Below, piece after piece: positions 25,383 to 33,866 of a stretch of DNA of 64,000 nt. The position numbers were made by a program, and so were the translations under genes. How positions within the stretch are numbered: the stretch's first letter is position 1; every line of letters begins with the position of its first letter. This DNA comes from Mucilaginibacter sp. L196 (GTDB taxonomy: Bacteria > Bacteroidota > Bacteroidia > Sphingobacteriales > Sphingobacteriaceae). The notes under the pieces are model-generated. The model searched no databases. It saw nothing but the letters and a program-made list of their open reading frames with translations, and was not told the DNA's origin. The stretch is taken from positions 1 through 64,000 of the forward strand of contig NZ_LMUO01000011.1 in assembly GCF_009765905.1 (NCBI RefSeq). Direction: 5' to 3'.

Positions 25383-26843
25383 ATGAAAAAGACAGCATTA
25401 ATTTTTGTACTAGTGGGGTTATTGTCGGCCTGTACAAAAAATTTAACCAAACTGAATGTCGACCCCAAAAATCCATTGACGGTGCCTTCATATACGCTAT
25501 TTACAAATGCGGAACGAGTAATGTCGACTGAAATAATAACACCGAATATTAACGATAATACTTTCCGGTTAATTGAGCAGCAATGGACGGAAACACAGTA
25601 TTTGAATGAAACGCAGTATGATATTCAGGATCGTAAGATCCCTGATAATATTTATAGCATATTTTTTTCCGGTGCTTTGAACAATTTTGAATTGGCCAAG
25701 AAAACCATGCTTACTGATGTAACTGATGCACCTACCCGTGCCAACGAAACAGCTATTACAGATTTGTGTGAAGTTTATAGCTTTTATTATTTGGTAACTA
25801 CTTTTGGTAATATCCCTTATACAGAAGCATTTCAGCCTAGTAATCCGTTCCCTAAGTTTGATGATGCAGCAACCATTTACCAGGATTTGTTAAAACGCAT
25901 AGATACAGATATTGCGGCCTTAAATGAAGCAAATGGTACTTTTGGTACAGGTGTTGATCAGATTTATGCTGGCGACCCGAACCAATGGATAAAGTTTGCA
26001 AATACCTTGAAAATTAAATTGGGTATGACGGTATCTACTTCAACAAGTTTACAGGCTATTGGTCAAACTGCTGTAGAAGCAGCAGCTAAAGCAAGCATAT
26101 TTGCTTCAAATGCTGATAATGCACTGCAAACTTATTATAGCAGCCCGCCAAGTACCAACCCAACTTGGGTTGAATTAATACAAAGCGGCAGGCATGATTA
26201 TGTGGCTACAGATTTCTTTATGAAATTATTAGGTTCACAAAATACTGCAACTCCTGTCGATCCAAGAACACCATATTATTTTGCAGAAAATGCTAGCGGG
26301 GTTTATTTAGGTGCACCTGTTGCTACAGTTGTTGTTGCTGCGAATTACTCATTGCCATCAGGCCCTTTATACACAACGGGTTCTATTGGAACAATGACTA
26401 ACCCTGATTATCCCGGTGATATACTAGACTATTCGGAGTTGCAATTTAATTTGGCTGAAGCTGCGGCAAGAGGTTATAGTGTTGGTGGAACTGCTGCTAC
26501 ATTTTTTAAGAACGCAGTTGATGCTTCAATCCAATTTTGGACTGGAAGCACAACAGGTGCGGCAGCTTATGATGTTTTGCCAGCTGGTAATTCAGCAGCT
26601 CAATTACTGGCAATCGCTCAACAGGAGTATATATCTTTGTACAACAGAGGATGGGATGCATGGACATTAACCAGGAAATTTGGTTACCCTGCTTTCACCC
26701 CTCCACCTAGTGCTTACAGTTTATTCCCGGTACGTTTCACTTACCCGGTTATTGAACAAAATACAAACCCTATCAATTATAAAGCAGCAGCTGCTGCAAT
26801 TGGTGGTGATGCGGTTACAACAAAACTTGTTTTCTTTAAATAA
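25383..26843 (+). CDS. SusD/RagB-family nutrient-binding lipoprotein (first pair)
   Basis: A 486-aa surface lipoprotein forming the lid of the SusC transporter. The signal ends in a lipobox (LLSACTK, Cys near residue 17). The sequence is the SusD-like type 2 subfamily: TKLNVDPKNPLTVPSYTLF near the N terminus and GDILDYSELQFNLAEAAARGY, a conserved TPR-like helix, in the C-terminal half. The length fits the family. It is the second gene of a two-gene operon, ended by a strong terminator. Confidence 0.93.
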   Translation: MKKTALIFVLVGLLSACTKNLTKLNVDPKNPLTVPSYTLFTNAERVMSTEIITPNINDNTFRLIEQQWTETQYLNETQYDIQDRKIPDNIYSIFFSGALNNFELAKKTMLTDVTDAPTRANETAITDLCEVYSFYYLVTTFGNIPYTEAFQPSNPFPKFDDAATIYQDLLKRIDTDIAALNEANGTFGTGVDQIYAGDPNQWIKFANTLKIKLGMTVSTSTSLQAIGQTAVEAAAKASIFASNADNALQTYYSSPPSTNPTWVELIQSGRHDYVATDFFMKLLGSQNTATPVDPRTPYYFAENASGVYLGAPVATVVVAANYSLPSGPLYTTGSIGTMTNPDYPGDILDYSELQFNLAEAAARGYSVGGTAATFFKNAVDASIQFWTGSTTGAAAYDVLPAGNSAAQLLAIAQQEYISLYNRGWDAWTLTRKFGYPAFTPPPSAYSLFPVRFTYPVIEQNTNPINYKAAAAAIGGDAVTTKLVFFK

Positions 26844-26862
26844 TTAAAACAGTTAATAAATA

Positions 26863-26900
26863 AAAAACCCTGATCGTTTAATACGGTCAGGGTTTTTTTA
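26863..26900 (+). terminator. terminator of the first susC/susD operon
   Basis: AAAAAACCCTGA pairs with TCAGGGTTTTTT around a loop of about 14 bases. The A/T runs on both sides suit it also for the convergent LD-carboxypeptidase gene. Confidence 0.88.
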
Positions 26901-26953
26901 TGCATTTATGTGAAAGTTGAATAATCTGATCGCGTTTGAAACTTATTTAAATG

Positions 26954-27886
26954 CTACAGATAATTAAGTATTACCTGGTGGCTATGCACCGCTAAACTTA
27001 CTTTTCGTCCTAAAATAATGCTGCGGTTATCGGGTATATGGCCGGCAGGAAAATCAAAACAAACCGGGTAGTCATATTTTTTTACTACATCCATAACTAT
27101 CTGTTCAACAGTTTGTCCAAAAGGAATCTCATTGTCCTTTATTGCGGTAAAACCACCAACAATTAAACCTGCAAGGTTTTTAAGTTTACCGGCGCGGTCA
27201 AGCGTACGTATCATACGATCTATCGCATATAGGTATTCACCTACATCTTCAATAAAAAGCACCTTATTGTTATAATTAAGGTCGGATACAGATCCTGATA
27301 CTGCTGCCAATAAAGATAGGTTGCCTCCAATCAATATTCCTTCAGCCTCACCGCTGCGGTTTAGTGCATGCGAGTTAAACTCGTAGGAAATTTCTTCTCC
27401 AAATAATGCTTTACGCAATGATTCCAATGATTTTGCGGATGCATCCGGAATATTAACCGGCATTTGGCCGTGAATGGTTTGTAGATTAAAGTTGTTATAT
27501 AAATGCGTGTGGAGCATGGTAATATCGCTAAAGCCTACTACCCATTTGGGGTTTTGCGTTATACTACTGAAATCCACCTTATCTATCATACGTATAGTGC
27601 CGTAGCCCCCACGGGCAGCTATTATGGCTTTAATGCTGTCATCATCAATCAAACGTTGCAGATCCTCAGCTCGTTGCTCGTCGTCGCCTGCAAACTGGTG
27701 AAATGATAAATTTAAGGTTTCACCCAAAACAACTTCCAATCCCCACGATTGTAAAAGGTTGATAGCATCCGCCATAGGATTTGGTAATTTTTTAGCGGGG
27801 CAGGTTATGGCAACCTTATCGCCCTTTTTAAGGTATGGAGGAGCAATTCCCTGAATAATTGAATGTTCGCCTTTATCCATCATCAA
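26954..27886 (-). CDS. LD-carboxypeptidase (peptidase family S66)
   Basis: It is expected to remove the terminal D-alanine from cytoplasmic muropeptide tetrapeptides during murein recycling. The S66 catalytic Ser is in VGFSDITMLH, the Glu in VLFIEDVGEYLY and the His in FPAGHIPDN, in the family order. IIAARGGYGTIRMID is also characteristic. The length of about 310 aa is standard. Three consecutive Met codons open the frame, so the exact start is uncertain by two codons. No signal peptide is seen, which agrees with the cytoplasmic LdcA type. It is divergent from metG. Confidence 0.92.
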   Translation of the reverse strand: MMMDKGEHSIIQGIAPPYLKKGDKVAITCPAKKLPNPMADAINLLQSWGLEVVLGETLNLSFHQFAGDDEQRAEDLQRLIDDDSIKAIIAARGGYGTIRMIDKVDFSSITQNPKWVVGFSDITMLHTHLYNNFNLQTIHGQMPVNIPDASAKSLESLRKALFGEEISYEFNSHALNRSGEAEGILIGGNLSLLAAVSGSVSDLNYNNKVLFIEDVGEYLYAIDRMIRTLDRAGKLKNLAGLIVGGFTAIKDNEIPFGQTVEQIVMDVVKKYDYPVCFDFPAGHIPDNRSIILGRKVSLAVHSHQVILNYL

Positions 27887-27945
27887 AATAAAATTCTTTC
27901 GGAAGTAACAGCCGTATGCAACCCGACTTCCTCGTTAAAATAAAT

Positions 27946-27953
27946 TATCTTTG
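27946..27953 (+). promoter_or_regulatory. -7 element of the metG promoter
   Basis: TATCTTTG is an exact match to TAnnTTTG, 27 bases before the metG ATG at 27981. The transcript would carry a leader of about 20 bases. Confidence 0.55.
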
Positions 27954-27980
27954 CCAAATTATTAATAAGGATGCAGATTA

Positions 27981-30053
27981 ATGTCACAACTTAATAAATT
28001 TAAAAGATACACCGTTACATCAGCCCTGCCATATGCCAATGGGCCACTACATATTGGCCACTTAGCCGGGGCATATTTACCTGCCGATATTTTTGTGCGC
28101 TACCTTCGCCTTAAAAAGAAGGATGTGGTTTACATCTGCGGCTCAGATGAGCATGGTGCCGCCATCACTATAAAGGCTAAAAAAGAAGGCACTACGCCAC
28201 AGGCTATCATTGATAAGTATCATAACCAGATAAAAGATAGTTTTGAAGAGTTTGGGATCGCATTTGATATTTATCACCGTACCTCATCTCCCATACATCA
28301 TGATCTTTCGCAAGAGTTCTTTTTGAATTTGTATGAGAAAGATGAGTTTATAGAGAAATACTCTGAACAATATTTTGATGAAGATTATGGGCAGTTCCTG
28401 GCCGACCGCTATATTACGGGTACTTGCCCTAATTGCGGCTACGAGCATGCCTACGGCGACCAATGTGAAAACTGCGGTACATCATTAAACCCAACTGATT
28501 TAATTAACCCTATATCAACTTTAAGTGGTAAAGCACCCATTTTAAGGCCGACCAAGCACTGGTATTTGCCATTAGATAAATATCAGCCGTGGTTGGAAAG
28601 CTGGATAGATAAGAAAGAAGGCGAATGGAAAGTGAATGTATTTGGTCAATGCAGGTCGTGGTTAAAATCGGGCCTGCAACCGCGTTCAATGACACGCGAC
28701 CTGGACTGGGGTATTGATGTGCCATTGGACGAAGCAAAAGGTAAAAAGCTTTATGTTTGGATGGATGCACCGATAGGCTATATATCTGCAACCAAACAAT
28801 GGGCTATTGATAAAGGGAAAGACTGGAAAGCCTATTGGAAGAAGCAGGAAAATGAAGAAGATAATTCATGCCTGATCCATTTTATTGGTAAGGATAATAT
28901 TGTTTTCCACTGTATAATTTTCCCATCCATATTGCATGCACATGGCGAGTATATTCTGCCGCAAAATGTGCCTGCAAATGAGTTTTTGAATTTGGAGGGC
29001 GAGAAGCTGTCCACGTCACGTAACCACGCAGTTTGGCTTCATGAATATTTGGAAGAATTCCCGGGCAAGCAAGATGAATTGCGTTATGTATTAACATCCA
29101 TATTGCCTGAAACCAGCGATAGTGAGTTTACCTGGAAAGATTACCAGGCCCGTGTAAATAACGAACTGGTGGCCATATTAGGCAACTACGTTAACCGCGT
29201 AATGATACTGATGCATAAGTTTTACGATGGCAAAGTTGAAACAGAAAGTGGTGAAATAAAACTTACCGATAACCTGCTTAATGCGCAATTGGTTGAATTT
29301 TATGCTGAGCTTGATCAGAATTTAGAGAATTATAAATTCAGACAGGCGCTGCAAAATGTGATGGACATTGCCCGTTTAGGGAATAAATACCTGACAGAGA
29401 AAGAGCCCTGGAAAACGATTAAAACCAACCCGGATGATGCTAAGGAAGCGTTGCATAGCTGCTTGTTTTTAATAGCGAATTTGGCAACCTGCTTACAGCC
29501 ATTTTTACCAGGCACAGCGTCCAAAATTTTTGGAATGCTAAATTATAATTTAGCAGGTGTTTCTTTTGGCGATGCAATAAAGTTTGAGAACGGGCATCAA
29601 TTAAACCCTGCTGCTTTATTGTTTGAAAAAGTAGAGGATGAAGTTATTGAAAAGCAAGTACAAAAATTACTGGATAAAAAACAGGCTGCTGCGGTTACAA
29701 AACAAACACCAATAGCTGCGGCAAAGGAAAACATCAGTTTTGAATCATTCGCGGCAATGGATATTCGCACAGGTACAATTTTAGCAGCCGAAAAAGTGGC
29801 TAAAACTAAGAAGCTGTTAAAGCTTACTATTGATACCGGTATTGATGAGCGCACGGTTGTATCAGGAATTGCAGAGTATTATGAGCCGGAAGCTATAATA
29901 GGTAAGCAAGTAAGCATTTTAGTAAACCTGGAACCACGAGAAATAAAAGGGATATTATCGCAGGGTATGATACTGATGGCAGAGGATTCGGATGGAAAAC
30001 TATGCTTCGTATCACCAGTTGATGCTTTACATAATGGTTCCGTTGTGCGATAA
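27981..30053 (+). CDS. metG: methionyl-tRNA synthetase
   Basis: It charges tRNA-Met. The HIGH motif is PYANGPLHIGHLAGAYLPAD near residue 15. The zinc knuckle is CPNCGYEHAYGDQCENCG near residue 150, and the KMSKS loop is the variant EKLSTSRNHA near residue 340. A C-terminal tRNA-binding EMAP-like domain starts at about 583 (FAAMDIRTGTILAAEKV) and supports dimerisation. The length of 690 aa is the usual long bacterial form. A canonical promoter lies just before it, and tRNA-Arg follows 56 bases after the stop. Confidence 0.97.
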   Translation: MSQLNKFKRYTVTSALPYANGPLHIGHLAGAYLPADIFVRYLRLKKKDVVYICGSDEHGAAITIKAKKEGTTPQAIIDKYHNQIKDSFEEFGIAFDIYHRTSSPIHHDLSQEFFLNLYEKDEFIEKYSEQYFDEDYGQFLADRYITGTCPNCGYEHAYGDQCENCGTSLNPTDLINPISTLSGKAPILRPTKHWYLPLDKYQPWLESWIDKKEGEWKVNVFGQCRSWLKSGLQPRSMTRDLDWGIDVPLDEAKGKKLYVWMDAPIGYISATKQWAIDKGKDWKAYWKKQENEEDNSCLIHFIGKDNIVFHCIIFPSILHAHGEYILPQNVPANEFLNLEGEKLSTSRNHAVWLHEYLEEFPGKQDELRYVLTSILPETSDSEFTWKDYQARVNNELVAILGNYVNRVMILMHKFYDGKVETESGEIKLTDNLLNAQLVEFYAELDQNLENYKFRQALQNVMDIARLGNKYLTEKEPWKTIKTNPDDAKEALHSCLFLIANLATCLQPFLPGTASKIFGMLNYNLAGVSFGDAIKFENGHQLNPAALLFEKVEDEVIEKQVQKLLDKKQAAAVTKQTPIAAAKENISFESFAAMDIRTGTILAAEKVAKTKKLLKLTIDTGIDERTVVSGIAEYYEPEAIIGKQVSILVNLEPREIKGILSQGMILMAEDSDGKLCFVSPVDALHNGSVVR

Positions 30054-30109
30054 GTCAATTTACATTTTAACTGAATAATTTCAGCTATAATTTGCACCTT
30101 TGCAAAACT

Positions 30110-30181
30110 GGTCCCGTAGTTCAACGGATAGAATAGGAGTTTCCTAAACTCTAGATATGAGTTCGATTCTCGTCGGGACCA
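30110..30181 (+). tRNA. tRNA-Arg (anticodon CCT)
   Basis: The acceptor arms GGTCCCG and CGGGACC pair fully. The D arm (GTTC/GAAT), the anticodon arm GGAGT-TTCCTAA-ACTCT with anticodon CCT, and the T arm ATGAG-TTCGATT-CTCGT all fold. The discriminator is A at 30181; the CCA end is not encoded. It reads AGG codons. It may be transcribed together with metG. Confidence 0.93.
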
Positions 30182-30192
30182 CATTTAAACCC

Positions 30193-30226
30193 AAAGCCTT
30201 TAGATGAAAATCTGAAGGCTTTTTTG
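30193..30226 (+). terminator. terminator after tRNA-Arg
   Basis: AAAGCCTTTAGAT pairs with ATCTGAAGGCTTT (one mismatch) around a short GAAA loop, followed by a T run. It closes the metG/tRNA-Arg transcript. Confidence 0.85.
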
Positions 30227-30423
30227 TTCCCGGAAGTTAATAGAACGATGACCCTGTTACTCCACATATCAATTTTATCCTTAGTACCCTTTCTTGATGA
30301 AAAACTTGATACAAAAACTAAATATAACCTGATTTTACTTTTAGGCTAAGACAAAAGGCGTTCTGGCTTAATGCGTTTTTGAAATTACGTTGACCTTTGT
30401 GCTATCAAAGAAATCAAAACAAA

Positions 30424-31386
30424 ATGAAAGCAATAAAAGTTAATGAATTTGGCGGGCCGGAAGTCATGAAATTGGAAGAAGTAGAACGCCCTGTGCCTCA
30501 AGCCGATGAAATACTGATAAAAATGTATGCCAGCGGGGTTAATCCGGCAGATTACGTTGTCCGGCAGGGTGGTAACGAGATTTTGAAACCGTTCCTGAAA
30601 CTGCCACTGGGACTTGGCCTGGATGGAGCTGGCGAAATACAAGAAATGGGAAGCGATGTAACAGGCTTTAAGAAAGGCGATAAAGTTTACGGTATTCCTA
30701 ACTTTTTGAGTGGTACCTATGCAGAGTTTATTGCTGCTAAAGCCACCCAGTTTGCGATAATGCCAAACAACGTAAGCTTTAATAAAGCCGGTGCTATCCC
30801 TTCCTGCGCATTGATGGCCTGGAACGGTATGGATCTTGGTAACGTAAGTGCTTGCCAAAGGGTGCTGATTCATGGCGCCGCCGGGGGAATTGGCAGCCTG
30901 GCTTTGCAGTTTGCAAAAGCAAAAGGTGCCTATGTAATAGGTACAGCTTCCGCGCACAATTTTGATTTATTAAAACAACTTGGCGCAGATGAAGTGATCG
31001 ATTATAGGGATGAACATTTTGCAGGTTTACTGCAGGACCTCGACGTTGTGTTTGACGCTTCGCCCGTATTTAATGAAGATGCCAGAATGATTATGGCAGT
31101 TGCATTAAAAGGCGGCGGCAGGTTTGTCTCTGTTCAGCTCCCGCATCCTTTCAGCGAAGAATTTCTTAGTATACTTGCAAAAAAACATGGTGAAGCAAAA
31201 ATGATCAGGCGGGAACTTGATGTTGCACAGTCACTTACCGATATTGCAAAATTAATTGAAGCAGGTAAAGTGAGCGTTGTTATCAGCAAAATTTACCCAA
31301 TGGAAAAAGTTGCTGAAGCACATTCAGAACTGGAAACTAAGCACGTTCGGGGTAAAATTGTACTGGAAATTAGAAAAGAGAATTAA
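30424..31386 (+). CDS. NADP-dependent quinone-oxidoreductase-like protein (zinc-independent MDR family)
   Basis: A medium-chain dehydrogenase/reductase of 320 aa. The N-terminal GroES-like domain has VNEFGGPEVMKLEEV and YASGVNPADYVVRQGG. The nucleotide fold carries VLIHGAAGGIGSLALQFAKAKG near residue 150. Catalytic-zinc ligands of true alcohol dehydrogenases are absent, which points to the quinone-reductase branch. The ATG at 30424 matches the family start; the frame is open a few codons further upstream. An AraC-type regulator follows six bases after the stop, so this is a two-gene unit, perhaps responding to electrophilic or quinone stress (inference). Confidence 0.88.
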   Translation: MKAIKVNEFGGPEVMKLEEVERPVPQADEILIKMYASGVNPADYVVRQGGNEILKPFLKLPLGLGLDGAGEIQEMGSDVTGFKKGDKVYGIPNFLSGTYAEFIAAKATQFAIMPNNVSFNKAGAIPSCALMAWNGMDLGNVSACQRVLIHGAAGGIGSLALQFAKAKGAYVIGTASAHNFDLLKQLGADEVIDYRDEHFAGLLQDLDVVFDASPVFNEDARMIMAVALKGGGRFVSVQLPHPFSEEFLSILAKKHGEAKMIRRELDVAQSLTDIAKLIEAGKVSVVISKIYPMEKVAEAHSELETKHVRGKIVLEIRKEN

Positions 31387-31392
31387 CCAAAA

Positions 31393-32307
31393 ATGAAGCG
31401 GATTAAAACGATCAGTGAGTTTCACCAATTCCGGCAGCTGCCTGCGCCGGAACACCCGCTGCTCAGTGTGACTGAAATTGACCTGGTGAGGCGAACGGTG
31501 GGCACATCATCCATAAACTGGTGTTACGATTTTTATGCTGTAGGTATGAAAAGAGTTTCGTTTTCAAGTCCTATTAATTTCAGGTACGGTCAACAGCCAT
31601 TTGATTTCAACGAGGGTATTTTATCTTTCGTGGCACCTAATCAAATAATGAGCCTTACTGTCGACACGAAACAAGAAACCACACAATCAGGGTGGCTACT
31701 GCTCATTCACCCCGATTTTTTATGGAATACCTCATTGGCTACATCAATCAGGAAATATGATTTCTGGGGGTATTCGGTTCATGAATCCTTATTTCTATCC
31801 GCAAAAGAAGAAGCGACCCTCATACAAATATTTCAAAATATCCAACAGGAATATCATGCAAATATTGACCGCTTCAGTAAACAGATTATCATAGCACAGA
31901 TAGAAAGTTTGCTGACTTACGCAGACCGTTTTTATCACCGTCAGTTTATTACCAGAGAAAAGGCCAATCATCAGATACTGGAAAAACTGGAAACATTACT
32001 GGATGATTATTTTGACGGTGATGGCCTGATAACAAAAGGTTTACCTACCGTTCAATACATTTCAGAAACGTTAAATGTATCATCCAACTACTTGCGCGGT
32101 TTGCTTAAAGTATTAACCGGACAAAATACCCAACAGCTGATACACGATAAATTGATAGAAAAAGCCAAAGAAAAATTAGCTGTAACAGATTTTTCTATTA
32201 GCGAAATTGCCTATGCATTAGGTTTTGAACATCCGCAATCGTTTACTAAATTATTTAAAAGCAAAACCAATTTATCGCCTTTAGCCTACCGGCAGTCGTT
32301 TAACTGA
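31393..32307 (+). CDS. AraC-family transcriptional regulator
   Basis: A 304-aa regulator with an N-terminal cupin-like sensing region (about 1-180) and a C-terminal double helix-turn-helix (about 205-300). The segments VQYISETLNVSSNYLRGLLKVLTG and ISEIAYALGFEHPQSFTKLFKSKTNLSPLAYRQ are typical of the AraC/XylS DNA-binding domain. It probably controls the oxidoreductase gene directly upstream in the same unit. The ligand is not known. Confidence 0.93.
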   Translation: MKRIKTISEFHQFRQLPAPEHPLLSVTEIDLVRRTVGTSSINWCYDFYAVGMKRVSFSSPINFRYGQQPFDFNEGILSFVAPNQIMSLTVDTKQETTQSGWLLLIHPDFLWNTSLATSIRKYDFWGYSVHESLFLSAKEEATLIQIFQNIQQEYHANIDRFSKQIIIAQIESLLTYADRFYHRQFITREKANHQILEKLETLLDDYFDGDGLITKGLPTVQYISETLNVSSNYLRGLLKVLTGQNTQQLIHDKLIEKAKEKLAVTDFSISEIAYALGFEHPQSFTKLFKSKTNLSPLAYRQSFN

Positions 32308-32474
32308 TTTTAAATTGGTATATCGCCGGTTGGCACCAATAACGCTTGATTTTTTCGGTGTGTTTCGACTAATGGTAGGTTTTTATAACCGCCCAAAATC
32401 CTCTTCCAAACCTGCTGCAAAATGCAAATCAGCCATAAAAGAGTTCGAGTTTTGTAGTCTAAGGACCACTATTT

Positions 32475-32508
32475 AAAAGGCTTTTTTCGTAAGAAATAAG
32501 CCTTTTTT
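32475..32508 (+). terminator. hairpin terminator downstream of the AraC gene
   Basis: AAAAGGCTT and AAGCCTTTT pair around an AT-rich loop and are followed by a T run. It lies 170 bases after the AraC stop codon, the first strong hairpin in that direction. Confidence 0.65.
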
Positions 32509-32531
32509 ATGCCTTTATTTTTTCAATCCTG

Positions 32532-32760
32532 CTGTGCTGTACCATGGCACAAGTGGAACAGCTGGTACATTTGGTACACTTTTTACCCCAAAAAGGCCCA
32601 AAACAACCGTAAAAAGGTGGTTTTTACATTGTTTTTAAGCTGTTTTTTGAGCGAAAAAGACCCATTTTAGGCTTGAAAATGATTGAAATATAGCATTTTT
32701 TGTTCATTTTTCACCCATTTTTATGGAAAATTTAGCGTTTTTATAGCTTTTACCTTCGGA
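32532..32760 (-). repeat. dispersed intergenic element with TGTACC hairpin, copy B
   Basis: On the minus strand this stretch matches copy A at 12215-12446: GGGTGAAAA, TGTAAAAACCAC and GTGTACCAAATGTACCA occur in the same order. The spacing from first to last is also the same, 137 bases. The hairpin GTGTACC with GGTACAGC closes the end. The centre is diverged. It fills the gap before the nucleoside phosphorylase gene, reading away from it. The rest of the 32308-32845 gap holds a terminator and no gene. Confidence 0.6.
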
Positions 32761-32845
32761 TTAGCATTACTAATTAGAGATAGATCGAGTAGTTACAAAA
32801 TAAGATGCGAGGGAGGAAATCAGTACCTTTATAAGGATATAAGGA

Positions 32846-33739
32846 ATGACCACGATGTTAAGATTTTTTAATACAGACTTGATTACTAATCCTGATGGAA
32901 GTGTTTACCATTTAAAACTGCTGCCCAACGATATTGCGGGAACAATTATTACCGTTGGTGATCCTTCACGGGTAGCAGAAGTAAGCCGCCATTTTGACCG
33001 GCTGGAAGTGGAAAAGAGTAACCGGGAGTTTATTACGCACACCGGGTGGCTGGGTAACAAACGGTTAACAGTGATCTCCACCGGCATCGGCACCGGCAAT
33101 ATCGATATTGTGTTAAATGAATTAGATGCCCTCGTCAATATAGACCTGGAGTCACGAACCGCTAAAGAGAAGCTGACATCATTGAATATTATCCGGATAG
33201 GTACTTCCGGTGCTTTACAGCCTGATGTGCAGGTGGATAGTCTGCTGGTTTCCAGTCATGCTATTGGGATGGACAGTCTGATGCACTACTACAACGCCAC
33301 TATTCCGGCCGATGCGTTAGCCTTACTTAAAGCTTTTAATGAGGGCGCAACGTTCTGGCCGGGTTTAAATTCTTACATTTCTTTAGCAAGCCCGGTATTA
33401 ATGAACACTTTAGGAAAAGGGTTCTTATCAGGCATCACTTTAACAGCGCCAGGATTTTACGCGCCACAGGGCAGGATCCTGCGCGGTGGATCAAATTTTC
33501 CGGATCTACTGAAAAAACTAAGCGGGATGGATATTTGCGGAAGGAAAATTACCAATATGGAAATGGAAACTGCCGCCATATATGGATTAGCTACCAACCT
33601 GGGGCATCAGGCAGTTTCCTTTAATGTGATCATGGCAAACCGTTCGGATGATCAGTTTAGCGTTGACCCGGCCAAAAGCATGGAAAAAGCTATTCAATTG
33701 ATCCTGGAACGGATCATTCAAACTAGTGAATCCAATTAA
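32846..33739 (+). CDS. nucleoside phosphorylase (uridine-phosphorylase-like)
   Basis: A PNP/UDP-family phosphorylase that would split a nucleoside with phosphate in salvage. The sequence has TIITVGDPSRVAEVSRHF (phosphate loop), VISTGIGTGNIDIVLNEL, IIRIGTSGALQ and NMEMETAAIYGLATNLGH, the ribose/base-site signature of the family. The length of 297 aa is slightly above typical (250-290). Two starts are possible: ATG 32846 with AAGGA eight bases before, or ATG 32855 with a second AAGGA nine bases before. The specific nucleoside is not certain. TACCTTTA at 32824 resembles a -7 element. Confidence 0.88.
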   Translation: MTTMLRFFNTDLITNPDGSVYHLKLLPNDIAGTIITVGDPSRVAEVSRHFDRLEVEKSNREFITHTGWLGNKRLTVISTGIGTGNIDIVLNELDALVNIDLESRTAKEKLTSLNIIRIGTSGALQPDVQVDSLLVSSHAIGMDSLMHYYNATIPADALALLKAFNEGATFWPGLNSYISLASPVLMNTLGKGFLSGITLTAPGFYAPQGRILRGGSNFPDLLKKLSGMDICGRKITNMEMETAAIYGLATNLGHQAVSFNVIMANRSDDQFSVDPAKSMEKAIQLILERIIQTSESN

Positions 33740-33866
33740 ATAGTTTGTGTTTTACCTTTTTTTATTAGTAACAATTCAATAATTTATTTAATATCACGTA
33801 TTGATCTTCAAATAGAAATTTACAGCCTTTATGTAACGATTCCTATTGAACTGGTGTCTTATAGTT

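Noticed and set aside
30424..32307. Genomic island between tRNA-Arg and 32.5 kb
   Set aside because: Only two ordinary genes, no mobility gene, no clear direct repeat and no composition shift.
32441..32472. tRNA-3'-end-like sequence (GAGTTCGAGTTTTG followed by GGACCAC) suggesting an att site paired with tRNA-Arg
   Set aside because: The T stem does not pair properly, the acceptor part does not match tRNA-Arg, and no integrase gene lies between the two places.
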